A DNA stretch of 64,000 bases. Origin: Streptomyces indicus (GTDB lineage: Bacteria; Actinomycetota; Actinomycetes; Streptomycetales; Streptomycetaceae). Under the pieces are notes generated by a model. The model made no database searches. It was given only the letters and a program-made list of their open reading frames with translations, and was not told where the DNA came from. The position numbers were made by a program, and so were the translations under genes. Positions 35,637-44,608 of this stretch are shown here, piece after piece. Each line of letters opens with the position of its first letter. Position 1 is the stretch's first letter. The stretch covers positions 62,001 to 126,000 of the forward strand of contig NZ_FNFF01000006.1 of the NCBI RefSeq assembly GCF_900100315.1. Reading direction: 5' to 3'.

Positions 35637-36415
35637 TTCTGAGCCTCCACGTTGCTGCGCGCCGCACGACGGGTCACGGCGTTGTCCGTGGCGCCGGTGA
35701 TGGCGGAGATGATCTCTTCCTGCGAGGTCGACTTGACCTCGAACACACCGTTGTTGCGGCCGAGGCGCAGCACGGCGACCTTGTCCGCGACGGCCTTCAC
35801 GTCGGCCATGTTGTGGCTGATGAGGATGACCGCGTGACCGCGCTCGCGCAGCCGCTCCACGAGGTCGAGGACCTGCGCGGTCTGCTCGACGCCGAGGGCC
35901 GCGGTGGGCTCGTCGAGGATGACCAGCTTGGGCTCGCCGAGCAGCGAGCGGGCGATGGCCACGACCTGGCGCTGACCGCCGGAGAGCGAGGCGACGGGGA
36001 TACGGACGCTCGGGATGCGGATCGACAGGGTCTGGAGCAGCTCGCGCGAGCGGCGCTCCATCTCGACCTCGTCGAGCACGCCGCGGCGGCGGATCTCACG
36101 GCCCAGGAACAGGTTGCCGACGACGTCGATGTTGTCGCACAGCGCCAGATCCTGGTAGACGGTGGCGATGCCCAGGTCCTGGGCGTCGTGCGGCTTGTTG
36201 ACCTTGACCGGCCGGCCGTCCCACTCGATGACGCCGTCATCGATGGGGTGCACACCCGCGATCGTCTTGACCAGGGTGGACTTTCCGGCACCGTTGTCGC
36301 CGACCAGGGCGACCACCTCGCCGGCGTGGACCTCAAGCTCTACGTCGGTGAGCGCCTGCACGGCACCGAATCGCTTGGAGACCCCGCGCAACGCCAGCAC
36401 GGGCGTAGCGGACAC
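35633..36415 (-). CDS. xylG: Sugar ABC transporter ATPase, single domain (XylG-type)
   Basis: 260 residues. Walker A GDNGAGKST, Q-loop VYQDLALCDN, signature SLSGGQRQVV, Walker B KLVILDEPTAAL and switch His in ILISHN. One ATPase domain only, unlike the doubled RbsA/XylG of enterics, so it should dimerise. The start is set at GTG 36415: AAGGAG lies 9 bases upstream, while the in-frame ATG 36424 directly abuts that RBS. A long hairpin lies between this gene and the binding-protein gene. Confidence 0.92.
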   Translation of the reverse strand: MSATPVLALRGVSKRFGAVQALTDVELEVHAGEVVALVGDNGAGKSTLVKTIAGVHPIDDGVIEWDGRPVKVNKPHDAQDLGIATVYQDLALCDNIDVVGNLFLGREIRRRGVLDEVEMERRSRELLQTLSIRIPSVRIPVASLSGGQRQVVAIARSLLGEPKLVILDEPTAALGVEQTAQVLDLVERLRERGHAVILISHNMADVKAVADKVAVLRLGRNNGVFEVKSTSQEEIISAITGATDNAVTRRAARSNVEAQK

Positions 36416-36486
36416 GTGAACCATCTCCTTCGCCGCCCGAGCCTGACCCGGCGGGAGGTTGTACATGAAGGGGTGAGGGGTGTTCC

Positions 36487-36539
36487 GTCCGGCGCCCCGC
36501 CGTTGAGCTTGCGGGGCTGTCGGCGGCGGGGCGCCGGAC
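36487..36539 (-). promoter_or_regulatory. Large hairpin between xylF and xylG
   Basis: Perfect 16-bp stem (arms 36487-36502 and 36524-36539) with a 21-base loop, inside the 253-base gap between the binding protein and the ATPase. It could partly terminate transcription or protect the xylF message 3' end, which would give more binding protein than ATPase and permease. Confidence 0.6.
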
Positions 36540-36668
36540 GTGCTTCCACGGGAGCGCGCCTTCGAGGGCTGCGCAAGTCCCGCAGGGAACAAGGGAGTTG
36601 CGGCTACGGCAGCTCCGGTACGGGCCGGGGGGCGCCGTTGCGGCGGCGGCCCCCGGGCCCCGGGGTGA

Positions 36669-37796
36669 CTACTTCAGGCCGATCTTGTCGCAGGCGGCCT
36701 TGTACTTGGCCGTGCAGATCTCGTCGAGCGTGTAGTAGCCCTGGTCGATGACCGTCTCCTTGATGTTCTCCTGCGTGAGGGAGACGACGGGGACGATCAC
36801 GGACGGGATGGCCTTGGTGGTGCCGCTGTCGACCGTGCTGGTCTCCAGGCCGGCGTCGTCCAGCTTGCCCGTCTTGGCGATCGAGACGGCCATCTTGGCG
36901 ACGGTCTCGGCCTCCTGCGGGTAGGACTTGAAGACGCTCATGTACTGCTCACCGGCGATGATGCGCTGCACGGCGGCGAGTTCGGCGTCCTGGCCGGTGA
37001 CCGGCGGGAGCTTGTCGAAGCCGGCGCCCTTGAGCGCGGTGATGATGCCGCCCGCCATGCCGTCGTTCGCGGAGTAGACGCCCTGGATGTTGCCCTTGCC
37101 GAGGGCGGAGATGGCGCCCTCCATGTTGGCGTTGGCGTTCTCCGGCTTCCACTCCTTGGTGTCGTACTCCTTGCCGATCTTCTTCACCTTGCCGTCGAGG
37201 ACGGAGTGGGCGCCCTTCTTGAACTGCGCGGCGTTCGGGTCGGTGACGGAGCCGTTCATCATGACGATGGTGCTGTCCTTGGCCTTGTCGCCAAGGGCCT
37301 TCAGGAGGGCCTCACCCTGGGTGCGGCCGACCTCCTCGTTGTCGAACGAGGTGTACGCGGAGATCGGGCCCTCGGCCAGGCGGTCGTAGGCCACGACCGG
37401 GATGCCGGCGTCCTTGGCCTTCTTCACGCCGCCCGCGACGGCCTTGAAGTCCACCGCGTCGAGGATCAGCACGTCGACCTTCTTGGTGATCATCGTGTCG
37501 ATCTGCTGCGACTGGACGGTCGCGTCCTGCTTGGCGTTCAGGTACTCGAGCTTGCCCTTGCCATTCGTGAGCTTCTTGATCTGCTCTTCGATGATGGGCT
37601 TGTCGAACTTCTCGTAACGGGCCGTCTGGTTCTCCGGCAGGAGCAGACCGACGGTGATGTCGTCACCCTTGGCCTTGCCGCCGTTCGACTCTTCGGCCTT
37701 GTCGCCGGACTCCTTGGCACTGCCACAGGCGGCGAGGGAAACCGCCATGGCGGTGGAAGCAAGGGCTATGGCAGCACGACGCATACGCGCGTTCAT
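36669..37796 (-). CDS. xylF: Sugar ABC transporter substrate-binding lipoprotein (XylF-type)
   Basis: 375 residues. Lipoprotein signal with lipobox SLAAC (Cys about 24). The periplasmic-binding fold of the ribose/xylose class shows in ITVGLLLPENQTARYEKFDKP, VDVLILDAVDFKAVAGGV, IPVVAYDRL, YSANDGMAGGIITALK and VTGQDAELAAVQRI. It captures a pentose or related sugar outside the membrane for XylG/XylH. First gene of the operon; a GTTAA-N3-TTAAC palindrome 82-94 bases upstream lies between it and the ROK regulator gene. Confidence 0.93.
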   Translation of the reverse strand: MNARMRRAAIALASTAMAVSLAACGSAKESGDKAEESNGGKAKGDDITVGLLLPENQTARYEKFDKPIIEEQIKKLTNGKGKLEYLNAKQDATVQSQQIDTMITKKVDVLILDAVDFKAVAGGVKKAKDAGIPVVAYDRLAEGPISAYTSFDNEEVGRTQGEALLKALGDKAKDSTIVMMNGSVTDPNAAQFKKGAHSVLDGKVKKIGKEYDTKEWKPENANANMEGAISALGKGNIQGVYSANDGMAGGIITALKGAGFDKLPPVTGQDAELAAVQRIIAGEQYMSVFKSYPQEAETVAKMAVSIAKTGKLDDAGLETSTVDSGTTKAIPSVIVPVVSLTQENIKETVIDQGYYTLDEICTAKYKAACDKIGLK

Positions 37797-37877
37797 TGGG
37801 GAACCTCCCTGACGAGGCCGCGTCGTTGCGGCCGAGGTGGCAGTGAGTCAACTCGGCCGCGTAGCGACCGTCAAGGA

Positions 37878-37890
37878 GTTAATACTTAAC
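37878..37890. promoter_or_regulatory. Palindromic operator candidate upstream of xylF (GTTAATACTTAAC)
   Basis: Perfect half-sites GTTAA/TTAAC around TAC in the only AT-rich patch between xylF and the ROK gene. AT-rich inverted repeats of this kind are typical ROK-family operators, so control by the adjacent regulator is likely. Confidence 0.6.
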
Positions 37891-37916
37891 GAGATGACAA
37901 CGGTGCCATTCGTTAT

Positions 37917-39191
37917 CTAAGTGAAGGCAGGTGTGGGCGTCCCACGCAGCTCTCCGTCACCGTCCGAACCCTCTGCGGAGGGGGCGGAAGGCGCAGACCG
38001 GCCGGCCGCGGCGGACTGCGCGGACTGCTCGATCAGGGTCGAGTCGCCCATCTCGCTGAGCGCGAGCGCGAGGGCGCCGAGCACCTCCGCACGACCGCCA
38101 AGTGCCCCGGGAAGTACGGACAGTTGGCGAGCCGCACTGGGGATGGCATAGCGTCCCACCGACTCGCGGATGGGCGCCAGGACCAGCTCACCGGACTCGG
38201 CGAGGTCCCCGCCGAGCACGACCCGTGACGGGTTGAGCAGATTGCACAGGTGGGCCACTCCGCTGCCGATGTGCCGGCCCACGTCCGAGATCACCCGCCG
38301 GCAGCCCGGGTCACCCTCGCGCGCGAGCGCGACCACCTTGTCCATGGTCAGGTCCGAGCCGTGGCTCGACTGGAGCAGCGGAAGCACGTAGCGGGCGGCC
38401 GCGAAGGTCTCCAGGCAGCCGCGGTTGCCGCAGCGGCAGACGGGCCCCGACTCGTCGAGCGTGATGTGCCCGATCTCGCCGGCGGTGCCGCCCGGGCCGC
38501 GGTAGATCTGCCCGTTGATCACGAGGCCGGCGCCCACGCCGCTCGCGACCTTGATGTACGCGAGGTCCTTGACTCCGCGTCCGCTCCCCCACACCAGCTC
38601 GCCCAGCGCGCCCAGATTCGCGTCGTTGTCCACGGACACCGGGACGCCGAGGCGCTCGGAGAGCTCCTGGGCGGGGTTGATGCCCTGCCAGCCCGGCAGG
38701 ATCGAGGTGGAGCCGAGGGTGCCGGACTCCAGGTCGATCGGGCCCGGGACGCCGAGCCCCACGCCCGCGACCTTGGAGCGGTCCACGCCGGTGGCCTCGA
38801 TCAGGCGGCTGACCAGGACCTCGGCCCGGTCGAAGCCCTGGGTCCAGGAGGCGTCCACGTCGAGCGGCTCGGACTCCTCGGCGAGCACCTGGTGGGCGAG
38901 GTTGCCGATCGCGACCCGTAGATGCGTATGACCGAAGTCGACGCCCACGACCAGGCCCGCGTCCCCGCTGAGCGAGACGCTGCGGGCGCGGCGGCCGCCG
39001 GCCGACGTGGGGGTGACGTCGACGGTGCCGCCGTCCTTGAGCTCGCGCACGATATTGGAGACCGTGGCCGCCGAGAGGCCCGTCGTCCTGGCGATCTCGG
39101 CCTGGGTGAGTGAGCCTGCCATCCGCACGGCCCTCACGACCCGCTCGAGATTGGCCCGGTGCAGCGACGACTGCGACCCCGGAGTCTGCAC
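37917..39191 (-). CDS. rok7B7: ROK family transcriptional regulator (Rok7B7-like)
   Basis: 424 residues from GTG 39191, which has AAGGAGG 6 bases upstream. The N-terminal wHTH at about 22-70 (MAGSLTQAEIARTTGLSAATVSNIVRELK) precedes the ROK domain. That domain has VVGVDFGHTHLRVAI, the GLGVPGPID loop, GGTAGEIGHI, and the zinc motif CRCGNRGCLE. The position next to xylFGH and near ngcEFG matches S. coelicolor Rok7B7, which controls xylose uptake, carbon repression and antibiotics. It reads toward xylF but about 120 bases away, so the operator above can isolate them. Confidence 0.88.
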   Translation of the reverse strand: MQTPGSQSSLHRANLERVVRAVRMAGSLTQAEIARTTGLSAATVSNIVRELKDGGTVDVTPTSAGGRRARSVSLSGDAGLVVGVDFGHTHLRVAIGNLAHQVLAEESEPLDVDASWTQGFDRAEVLVSRLIEATGVDRSKVAGVGLGVPGPIDLESGTLGSTSILPGWQGINPAQELSERLGVPVSVDNDANLGALGELVWGSGRGVKDLAYIKVASGVGAGLVINGQIYRGPGGTAGEIGHITLDESGPVCRCGNRGCLETFAAARYVLPLLQSSHGSDLTMDKVVALAREGDPGCRRVISDVGRHIGSGVAHLCNLLNPSRVVLGGDLAESGELVLAPIRESVGRYAIPSAARQLSVLPGALGGRAEVLGALALALSEMGDSTLIEQSAQSAAAGRSAPSAPSAEGSDGDGELRGTPTPAFT

Positions 39192-39284
39192 GACGACCTC
39201 CTTGCCGGGGCCGCGGCGTCGTTGCAGCCCCCCGACTTTCTCCAACTTATGAACTCTAAGCTGAGCCTGAGGGGTTCATCCCCG

Positions 39285-39328
39285 TCAAGCCCTTGAGAGA
39301 AAGAGAACGGGATACCACAAGGGCTTGA
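39285..39328 (-). terminator. Inverted repeat after the RmlB-like gene
   Basis: TCAAGCCCTTG (39285-39295) and CAAGGGCTTGA (39318-39328), an 11-bp perfect stem with a 22-base loop, 19 bases after the RmlB-like stop. Probably its terminator; it also lies upstream of the ROK gene, so a role as operator cannot be excluded. Confidence 0.5.
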
Positions 39329-39346
39329 AGATCGGCGCAATACGGA

Positions 39347-40342
39347 CTATCGGCTGGTGAGCGGAGTGCCGGCGTCCGTGGGCGGGCCGCTCACGGCCCC
39401 CGCCCACCACTGCGGATGCCGCACGTACCACTCCACCGTTTCCTTCAGACCTTCCGTGAACTCGCGCAGGGTGCGGTGGCCGAGCGCGCGGATCTTGCGG
39501 TCGTCGAGGGCGTAGCGCAGATCGTGGCCGGGCCGGTCCGCCACATACGCGACGCGGTCCCAGCCCGCGCCGAGCAGCGCGAGCAGGCGGCCGGTCAGTT
39601 CGCGATTGCTCAGCTCCGTACCGCCGGCGATGTGGTAGACCTCCCCGGCCCGCCCTTCCCTGCGCACCAGGTCGACCCCGGCCACGTGGTCGTCCACGTG
39701 CAGCCAGTCGCGCACGTTGCGCCCGTCGCCGTAGAGGGGGACGCGCTCGCCCCGCAGCAGCCGGGCGACGAAGAGCGGAATGATCTTCTCGGGGTACTGG
39801 TGGGTGCCGTACGTGTTGGAGCTCCGGGTGATCCGTACGTCCAGGCCGTGCGTGCGGTGCTGGGCGAGGGCGAGCAGATCCGCGGAGGCCTTGCTCGCGC
39901 TGTAGGGCGAGCGGGGTGCGAGGGGCGCGTCCTCGGTCCAGGCGCCACGGTCGATCGAGCCGTACACCTCGTCGGTGGAGACCAGGACCACCCGCCGGCC
40001 GTGGCGCAGGGCGGCGTCCAGGAGGGTCTGGGTGCCGAGCACATTGGTGCGGATGAACGCGGCCGGGTCCGCGATCGAGCGGTCCACATGGGACTCGGCC
40101 GCGAAGTGCACGATGTGGTCGTGGTGCGCGGCGAGTTCGTCGACCAGCGGTCCGTCGCACACGTCGCCTTGCACGAAGGAGAACCCTGGTGCGGCGGCGG
40201 GGAGGTTGTCGCGCCGGCCCGCGTACGTCAGCGCGTCCAGGACGGTGACCTCGGCGTGCGGATCGGGAGAGTCGGGGCCGAGGAGCGTACGGACGTAGTG
40301 GGAGCCGATGAATCCGGCGCCGCCGGTGACGAGGATGCGCAC
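39347..40342 (-). CDS. dTDP-glucose 4,6-dehydratase-like NAD-dependent sugar epimerase/dehydratase
   Basis: 331 residues from GTG 40342. Rossmann motif RILVTGGAGFIGSHYV, HFAAESHVDRSI, the STDEVYGSI segment (T-D-E catalytic triad of RmlB) and YSASKASADLLAL (Tyr-x3-Lys). These are RmlB hallmarks: conversion of dTDP-glucose to the 4-keto-6-deoxy sugar. It stands alone, without rmlA, rmlC or rmlD, between the amino-sugar importer and the ROK gene. It may serve surface glycan or a remote antibiotic pathway. As recalled, S. coelicolor has no such gene at this point, so it looks like an insertion. Confidence 0.85.
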   Translation of the reverse strand: MRILVTGGAGFIGSHYVRTLLGPDSPDPHAEVTVLDALTYAGRRDNLPAAAPGFSFVQGDVCDGPLVDELAAHHDHIVHFAAESHVDRSIADPAAFIRTNVLGTQTLLDAALRHGRRVVLVSTDEVYGSIDRGAWTEDAPLAPRSPYSASKASADLLALAQHRTHGLDVRITRSSNTYGTHQYPEKIIPLFVARLLRGERVPLYGDGRNVRDWLHVDDHVAGVDLVRREGRAGEVYHIAGGTELSNRELTGRLLALLGAGWDRVAYVADRPGHDLRYALDDRKIRALGHRTLREFTEGLKETVEWYVRHPQWWAGAVSGPPTDAGTPLTSR

Positions 40343-40399
40343 GTGTTCCACCCTGCCATGGGCAGGGCGAAGGTGATCACCCAGGTCGTATGGACGCAA

Positions 40400-40438
40400 C
40401 TGCCCGCCGAGGCCGACATCGTCGTCCTCGGCGGGCAG
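40400..40438 (-). terminator. Terminator of the ngcEFG-type operon
   Basis: Perfect 13-bp stem CTGCCCGCCGAGG (40400-40412) / complement (40426-40438), 16 bases after the last permease stop. Confidence 0.75.
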
Positions 40439-40453
40439 TCGGGGCAGGGAGCG

Positions 40454-41344
40454 TCAGCGGAACGTGCCCTGGGACACCGAACCGGCGATCCGGCGCTGGA
40501 AGACGGCATACACGACCAGGACAGGCGCGACCGTGACCACGATCGCTGCGAACAGCGCACCGTAGTCGATGTCGTAGACCTGCGAGGCCGCGTACGCGGC
40601 CATCCCCTGCGTCAGGACCCAGTTGTCCTGATCGGTGTTGAGCGCCACCGGCAGCAGGAACTGATTCCAAAGACCCAGGAAGTTGAAGATCGCCACCGCG
40701 GCCATCCCCGGGCTGGCCATCGGCAGCATGACCTGGAAGAACGCCCTCCAGTCGCCGGCCCCGTCGATCAACGCGGCCTCGTAGACCTCGTGCGGCAGCG
40801 ACCGGAAGAACGAGTAGAGGAAGAACATCGTGAACGGCAGGGCGAACGCGACGTAGGTGAGGATCAGGCCCAGACGCGTGTTCAGCAGCCCGAAGTTCTG
40901 CAGCTGGAAGAACAGCGGCACGATCGCGAGGAAGACCGGGAAGGTCAGTCCGGCGAGCATCGTGTAGTAGATGAGCCGGCGTCCGGGGAACTGGAACCGG
41001 GCCAGGATGTACGCGCACATCGCGCCGAGCAGCATGACCAGGAACAGCGCGCTGACCACGACGACCACCGAGTTCAGGAAGTACCTGCCGATGCTCGCGT
41101 CGGACCACGCGTTCGCGTAGTTCTCGAACTTCCACTCAGTGGGGAGCGAGAACGGCGACGAGAGGATCTCGCCGGTCGACTTGAACGACGACATCAGCAC
41201 CCACAGCATGGGCACGATCACGATCACGGCCCATATGGAGAGCAGGGTGTGTGAGATCGCCGCGAACCTGCGGTCGCTGCTGTTGGTCCTCTTCACCAGC
41301 TTCCGGTCGGCCACCAGGCTCGGGTCGGCGGCTGTGGCGCTCAC
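40454..41344 (-). CDS. ngcG: Carbohydrate ABC transporter permease (NgcG-type, CUT1)
   Basis: 296 residues, six TM helices, MalG class. The EAA loop EVYEAALIDGAGDWRAFFQVM is complete. Start ATG overlaps the ngcF stop by 4 bases. By order (lipoprotein, F, G), length and location it matches NgcG of the N-acetylglucosamine/chitobiose importer of streptomycetes. No ATPase gene is present in the operon, as usual for CUT1 systems that share MsiK. Confidence 0.87.
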   Translation of the reverse strand: MSATAADPSLVADRKLVKRTNSSDRRFAAISHTLLSIWAVIVIVPMLWVLMSSFKSTGEILSSPFSLPTEWKFENYANAWSDASIGRYFLNSVVVVVSALFLVMLLGAMCAYILARFQFPGRRLIYYTMLAGLTFPVFLAIVPLFFQLQNFGLLNTRLGLILTYVAFALPFTMFFLYSFFRSLPHEVYEAALIDGAGDWRAFFQVMLPMASPGMAAVAIFNFLGLWNQFLLPVALNTDQDNWVLTQGMAAYAASQVYDIDYGALFAAIVVTVAPVLVVYAVFQRRIAGSVSQGTFR

Positions 41345-42393
41345 TGAGCACCTCCCTTGACTGCGGCACGCCGAGCCTTGAAGCCACGTGCGTTGCTCTT
41401 TTCCTCGCCACCGCCGGTCAGGCGGTTGACGGTGAACACCAGCGCCGCGAACACCAGGGTGACGACGGCGAGGACGACACCCATCGCGGTGGCGTATCCG
41501 AACTGCCCCTTGCGGAAGGCGGTGGTGAACAGATGCTGGCTGATCGTGAGCGTCGAGTTGTCCGGCCCGCCGTTCGGCAGCAGCGCCTGGACGAAGACGA
41601 AGGCGTCCAGGGCGGCGATGCCCAGATAGATGTACGCCGTCTGTACGCTGTCCCGGATCGCCGGCAGGGTGATCGAGATGGTCGTGCGGAACCGTCCGGC
41701 ACCGTCGATCTTGGCCGCCTCGTACAACTCACCGGGAACGCCCTTGATCGCCGCGATGAAGAGCACCGCGTAGAACCCGACGAGCCCCCAGACGAAGACG
41801 AACATCAGGGCGGGCATCGCCGTCGTCTTCTCGCCCAGCCAGGCGAACGCCTCGAAGTCGAGCCCGAGTTTGTTGAGCATGCCGTTGAGCAGGCCCGCGT
41901 TCGGGTCGTACATCTGCGCCCAGATCAGGCCGACGATGATCGCCGGCACGACGTAGGGGAAGAACGAGACGATCCGGTAGAACGATGCCCCCCGGATCCC
42001 TCGGACCGGGCCCTTGCTGGGCCCGCCCAGCGTGATGGCCACCGCGACCCCGAGGGCGAGCGTGAGCGTGACCAGCGGGACGACCGCCGCGAGGAGCGCC
42101 ACGTTGCGCAGCGCCTTCAGGAAGACGTCGTCCTCGAGCATCTTGGTGAAGTTGTCGAGACCGACGAAGTTGTAATCGGGGCTGTAGCCGCGCCAGTCCG
42201 TCATCGCCCAGTAGATCGCCTGGATGAACGGATACAGGACGAAGATGATGAAGACGGCCAGCGGGATACCGAGGAACGCGAGGAAGAACGTCACCCGGTC
42301 GAAGGTGAGCTTGCGGCGCCGGGGCCGCCCGCCGCGAGCGGCCGACGTGAGCCGGCCGCTCGCGGGTTCGGATTTGGTGATCGTGTCACTCAT
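41341..42393 (-). CDS. ngcF: Carbohydrate ABC transporter permease (NgcF-type, CUT1)
   Basis: 350 residues, MalF class. A basic cytoplasmic tail, then six TM helices beginning VTFFLAFLGIPLAVFIIFVLYPF. The EAA loop ELYEAAKIDGAGRFRTTISI is intact. 7-base gap from ngcE and a 4-base overlap with ngcG, so it is one operon. It forms the pore heterodimer with NgcG. Confidence 0.87.
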   Translation of the reverse strand: MSDTITKSEPASGRLTSAARGGRPRRRKLTFDRVTFFLAFLGIPLAVFIIFVLYPFIQAIYWAMTDWRGYSPDYNFVGLDNFTKMLEDDVFLKALRNVALLAAVVPLVTLTLALGVAVAITLGGPSKGPVRGIRGASFYRIVSFFPYVVPAIIVGLIWAQMYDPNAGLLNGMLNKLGLDFEAFAWLGEKTTAMPALMFVFVWGLVGFYAVLFIAAIKGVPGELYEAAKIDGAGRFRTTISITLPAIRDSVQTAYIYLGIAALDAFVFVQALLPNGGPDNSTLTISQHLFTTAFRKGQFGYATAMGVVLAVVTLVFAALVFTVNRLTGGGEEKSNARGFKARRAAVKGGAQ

Positions 42394-42400
42394 GGCGGTA

Positions 42401-43807
42401 CTAGCTGACCTCGAGCTTCTCGATGGAGTCGTCTTCCCGGATCTTGTCCGAGATCTTCTGCAGCGCCGAGGTCAGGCCCTTGGCGTCGAGGTCACCGGAG
42501 AGGAACGAGTTCCACGGCACCAGCATGTCGGTGTTGATGCCGTACGCGCCGACGAAGTTGAAGGTGAAGATGTTCTCGCCCGCGGCCTCGAGCATCTTCG
42601 ACTGCGAGACGAGCGCGGAGGATCCGTAGCCGTCCGCGGGCACGGTGCCCTTGACGATGGTCGGGGCCAGCTTCGTCTTGGAGAAGTTGGCGGCCGCTTC
42701 CTGGGACAGCATCGCCCGCAGCACTTCCTTGCCGCCGGCCGAGTTCTTGGCCTGCTTGGGGACGATGAACGGCTCGCCCGCGGCGGCGTGCACCGCCTCG
42801 TAGGGCATCTTCGAGCTGGAGGTGAGCGTCATCGACGGGATGCCGGTCATCTGGAAGTCGGCCTTGGTGGCGTCCTTCATCTCGTTCTCGATCCAGCCAC
42901 CGGTCGGGTAGAGCAGGGCCTTCTGGTCGTTGCTCCAGATCGCCTGGGCCTTCTGGAACTGGGTGCCGGAGCCACCCGGGACGAACATCTTCTCCTTGAC
43001 CATCTTTTCCATGATCTTGAGAACGCCCTGGACGGCAGGCTGCGACCAGGAGTCCGCCTCCAGCTTCTCCAGGGAGAGCCGGACCTCGTCGCCACCCTCC
43101 TTGATCGCCGACTCGATGAGCAGCGTCTGGTAGTAGGTCGCGGCTTCCTTGCCGTGGACGAAGAGGTACTTGCCCTTCTCCTTGGCCTTCTTGCCGAGCT
43201 CGTACGCCTCGTCCCAGGTCTTCGGGGCCGTCCAGCCGTTCGCGTCGAACAGCGACTTGGAGTACCAGACGCCGTATACCGTCATCACGTAGTTGAGCGC
43301 GATGAACTTGCCGTTGAAAGTGCCCGGCTCCTTGACGCCCGCGTAGATCGTGTCGGCGATCTTCTTGCCCTCGTAGTTGTTGGCTTCGAGGACGTCGTCC
43401 AGCGTCTCGAGCTGGTCGAGAATGCTGAGGAAGCCGATCTGGTCCTCACCGGAGTTGTCGATGAGGTCCGGCGGGTTGCCCCCGACGAAGCGGGGCTGGA
43501 GCTGCGGGGCGATGTCGACGACGGGCTTGACGTCGACCTTTACACCGGCGATCTGCTTCGGGACGACCGTGCCCGCGAAGGTGACGTAGTCGACGCCGTA
43601 GCCGCCGTCGAAGATGGCCGCCTCGACCTTGGAGTTCTCGGCGACGCCGAACGGGTTCTTGGCCGAGGTCTTGCCCTCCGGCTTGTCCTTGTCGTTGTTG
43701 CCGGAGGAGGGAGAACCACATGCAGTCGCCATCGATGCTGCGGCCGCTGCCGCGATCGCCCCGCGCAGGAACATCCGCCTGTCGAGAGACCCCATACGAG
43801 TCGTCAT
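42401..43807 (-). CDS. ngcE: Amino-sugar ABC transporter substrate-binding lipoprotein (NgcE-type)
   Basis: 468 residues from ATG 43807 (GAGGA upstream). The signal has a twin arginine (RRMFLRGAI) and a lipobox-like MATAC (Cys about 30), so it may be a Tat-exported lipoprotein. The mature part is an SBP type-1 protein (GNPPDLIDNSGEDQIGFL, YVMTVYGVWYSKSLFDANGW, WSNDQKALLYPTGGWIENEM). In streptomycetes NgcE binds GlcNAc and chitobiose from chitin. It has a 450-base leader with two hairpins and a promoter overlapped by a DasR-like site. Confidence 0.87.
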   Translation of the reverse strand: MTTRMGSLDRRMFLRGAIAAAAAASMATACGSPSSGNNDKDKPEGKTSAKNPFGVAENSKVEAAIFDGGYGVDYVTFAGTVVPKQIAGVKVDVKPVVDIAPQLQPRFVGGNPPDLIDNSGEDQIGFLSILDQLETLDDVLEANNYEGKKIADTIYAGVKEPGTFNGKFIALNYVMTVYGVWYSKSLFDANGWTAPKTWDEAYELGKKAKEKGKYLFVHGKEAATYYQTLLIESAIKEGGDEVRLSLEKLEADSWSQPAVQGVLKIMEKMVKEKMFVPGGSGTQFQKAQAIWSNDQKALLYPTGGWIENEMKDATKADFQMTGIPSMTLTSSSKMPYEAVHAAAGEPFIVPKQAKNSAGGKEVLRAMLSQEAAANFSKTKLAPTIVKGTVPADGYGSSALVSQSKMLEAAGENIFTFNFVGAYGINTDMLVPWNSFLSGDLDAKGLTSALQKISDKIREDDSIEKLEVS

Positions 43808-44263
43808 CTCTGCATCCTCACTGATCGATTCGATCTTCATGGGTTTCACTGCGTGTTCGGCCGTCTGGGCCAGGTCGGCGATGCGCTGGCCGCGCTTTCC
43901 TGAAAGCGCGGCTCTGGGTGCGTCTCCGCGTGGAATGCCGGCGGAGAGGCACACCCGGGGCGTTTCACCGTTGTTCCGGCGCCGCTCAGCGGCGCCGGGG
44001 ATGATCAGCTGCGAGATGCACGGCGCCGTGATCGACGCTCCTGATCAGATCGCGATGGAATACGCCGAGGGTGGATCCCATGCTCAAGTCCTCGCCCCCT
44101 CCTGGACTCAGGCGGTGCAGTGGAATCCACTGGCGCCCGCGAACAGATGAAGCTCTAAGTGCTGCTGAATTTACTGAGGCGGGTGAACTGTTGACGCCTG
44201 AACGTTCTAGGCCCCCCTGTTCCCCCCTCCTCGCACCCGCTTCCGCAGGATGCTCGGACGCCG

Positions 44264-44296
44264 ACAGGTATAGTCCACTTCCCGTCAAGTGGGCAA
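44264..44296 (-). promoter_or_regulatory. ngcE promoter with overlapping dre-like site and inverted repeat
   Basis: Read leftward: TTGCCC (44291-44296), 18 bases, TATACC (44267-44272). A 16-mer over the -10 (44264-44279, AGTGGACTATACCTGT) matches 12 of 16 positions of the DasR site AGTGGTCTAGACCACT as recalled. CCACTT-N6-AAGTGG (44275-44292) is a perfect second dyad in the spacer. Both would block RNA polymerase. Confidence 0.5.
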
Positions 44297-44608
44297 GATC
44301 GAATGCAAGTTTGGATGTCAGTCTTTCCTGAGTTGAGACCTCACGGACATACGGCACCCTGAGCGACCGGCACCGGAGGGAAGCATTCCGGTGCCGGTCG
44401 GAACGTTTCACCCGCAAACCCGGGACCCTCGAAACCGCCGCACACATGGCCTCTTGGCGTATCTCCGCGATCACGCCGGCAACATCACCGGCTCCGGCCC
44501 GCGCGGGCGCGCAGACCGCTCGCGCCCCGCGCCCGAACGCCGGCCACGAGCCCCGACGCCGCTCCGTCGGATTCCCGCCACCACCCCTCATGTGGCACTG
44601 CAACACCC

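Noticed and set aside
39347..40342. Edge of an antibiotic gene cluster
   Set aside because: A lone RmlB-like gene; no polyketide, peptide or glycosyltransferase genes adjoin it.
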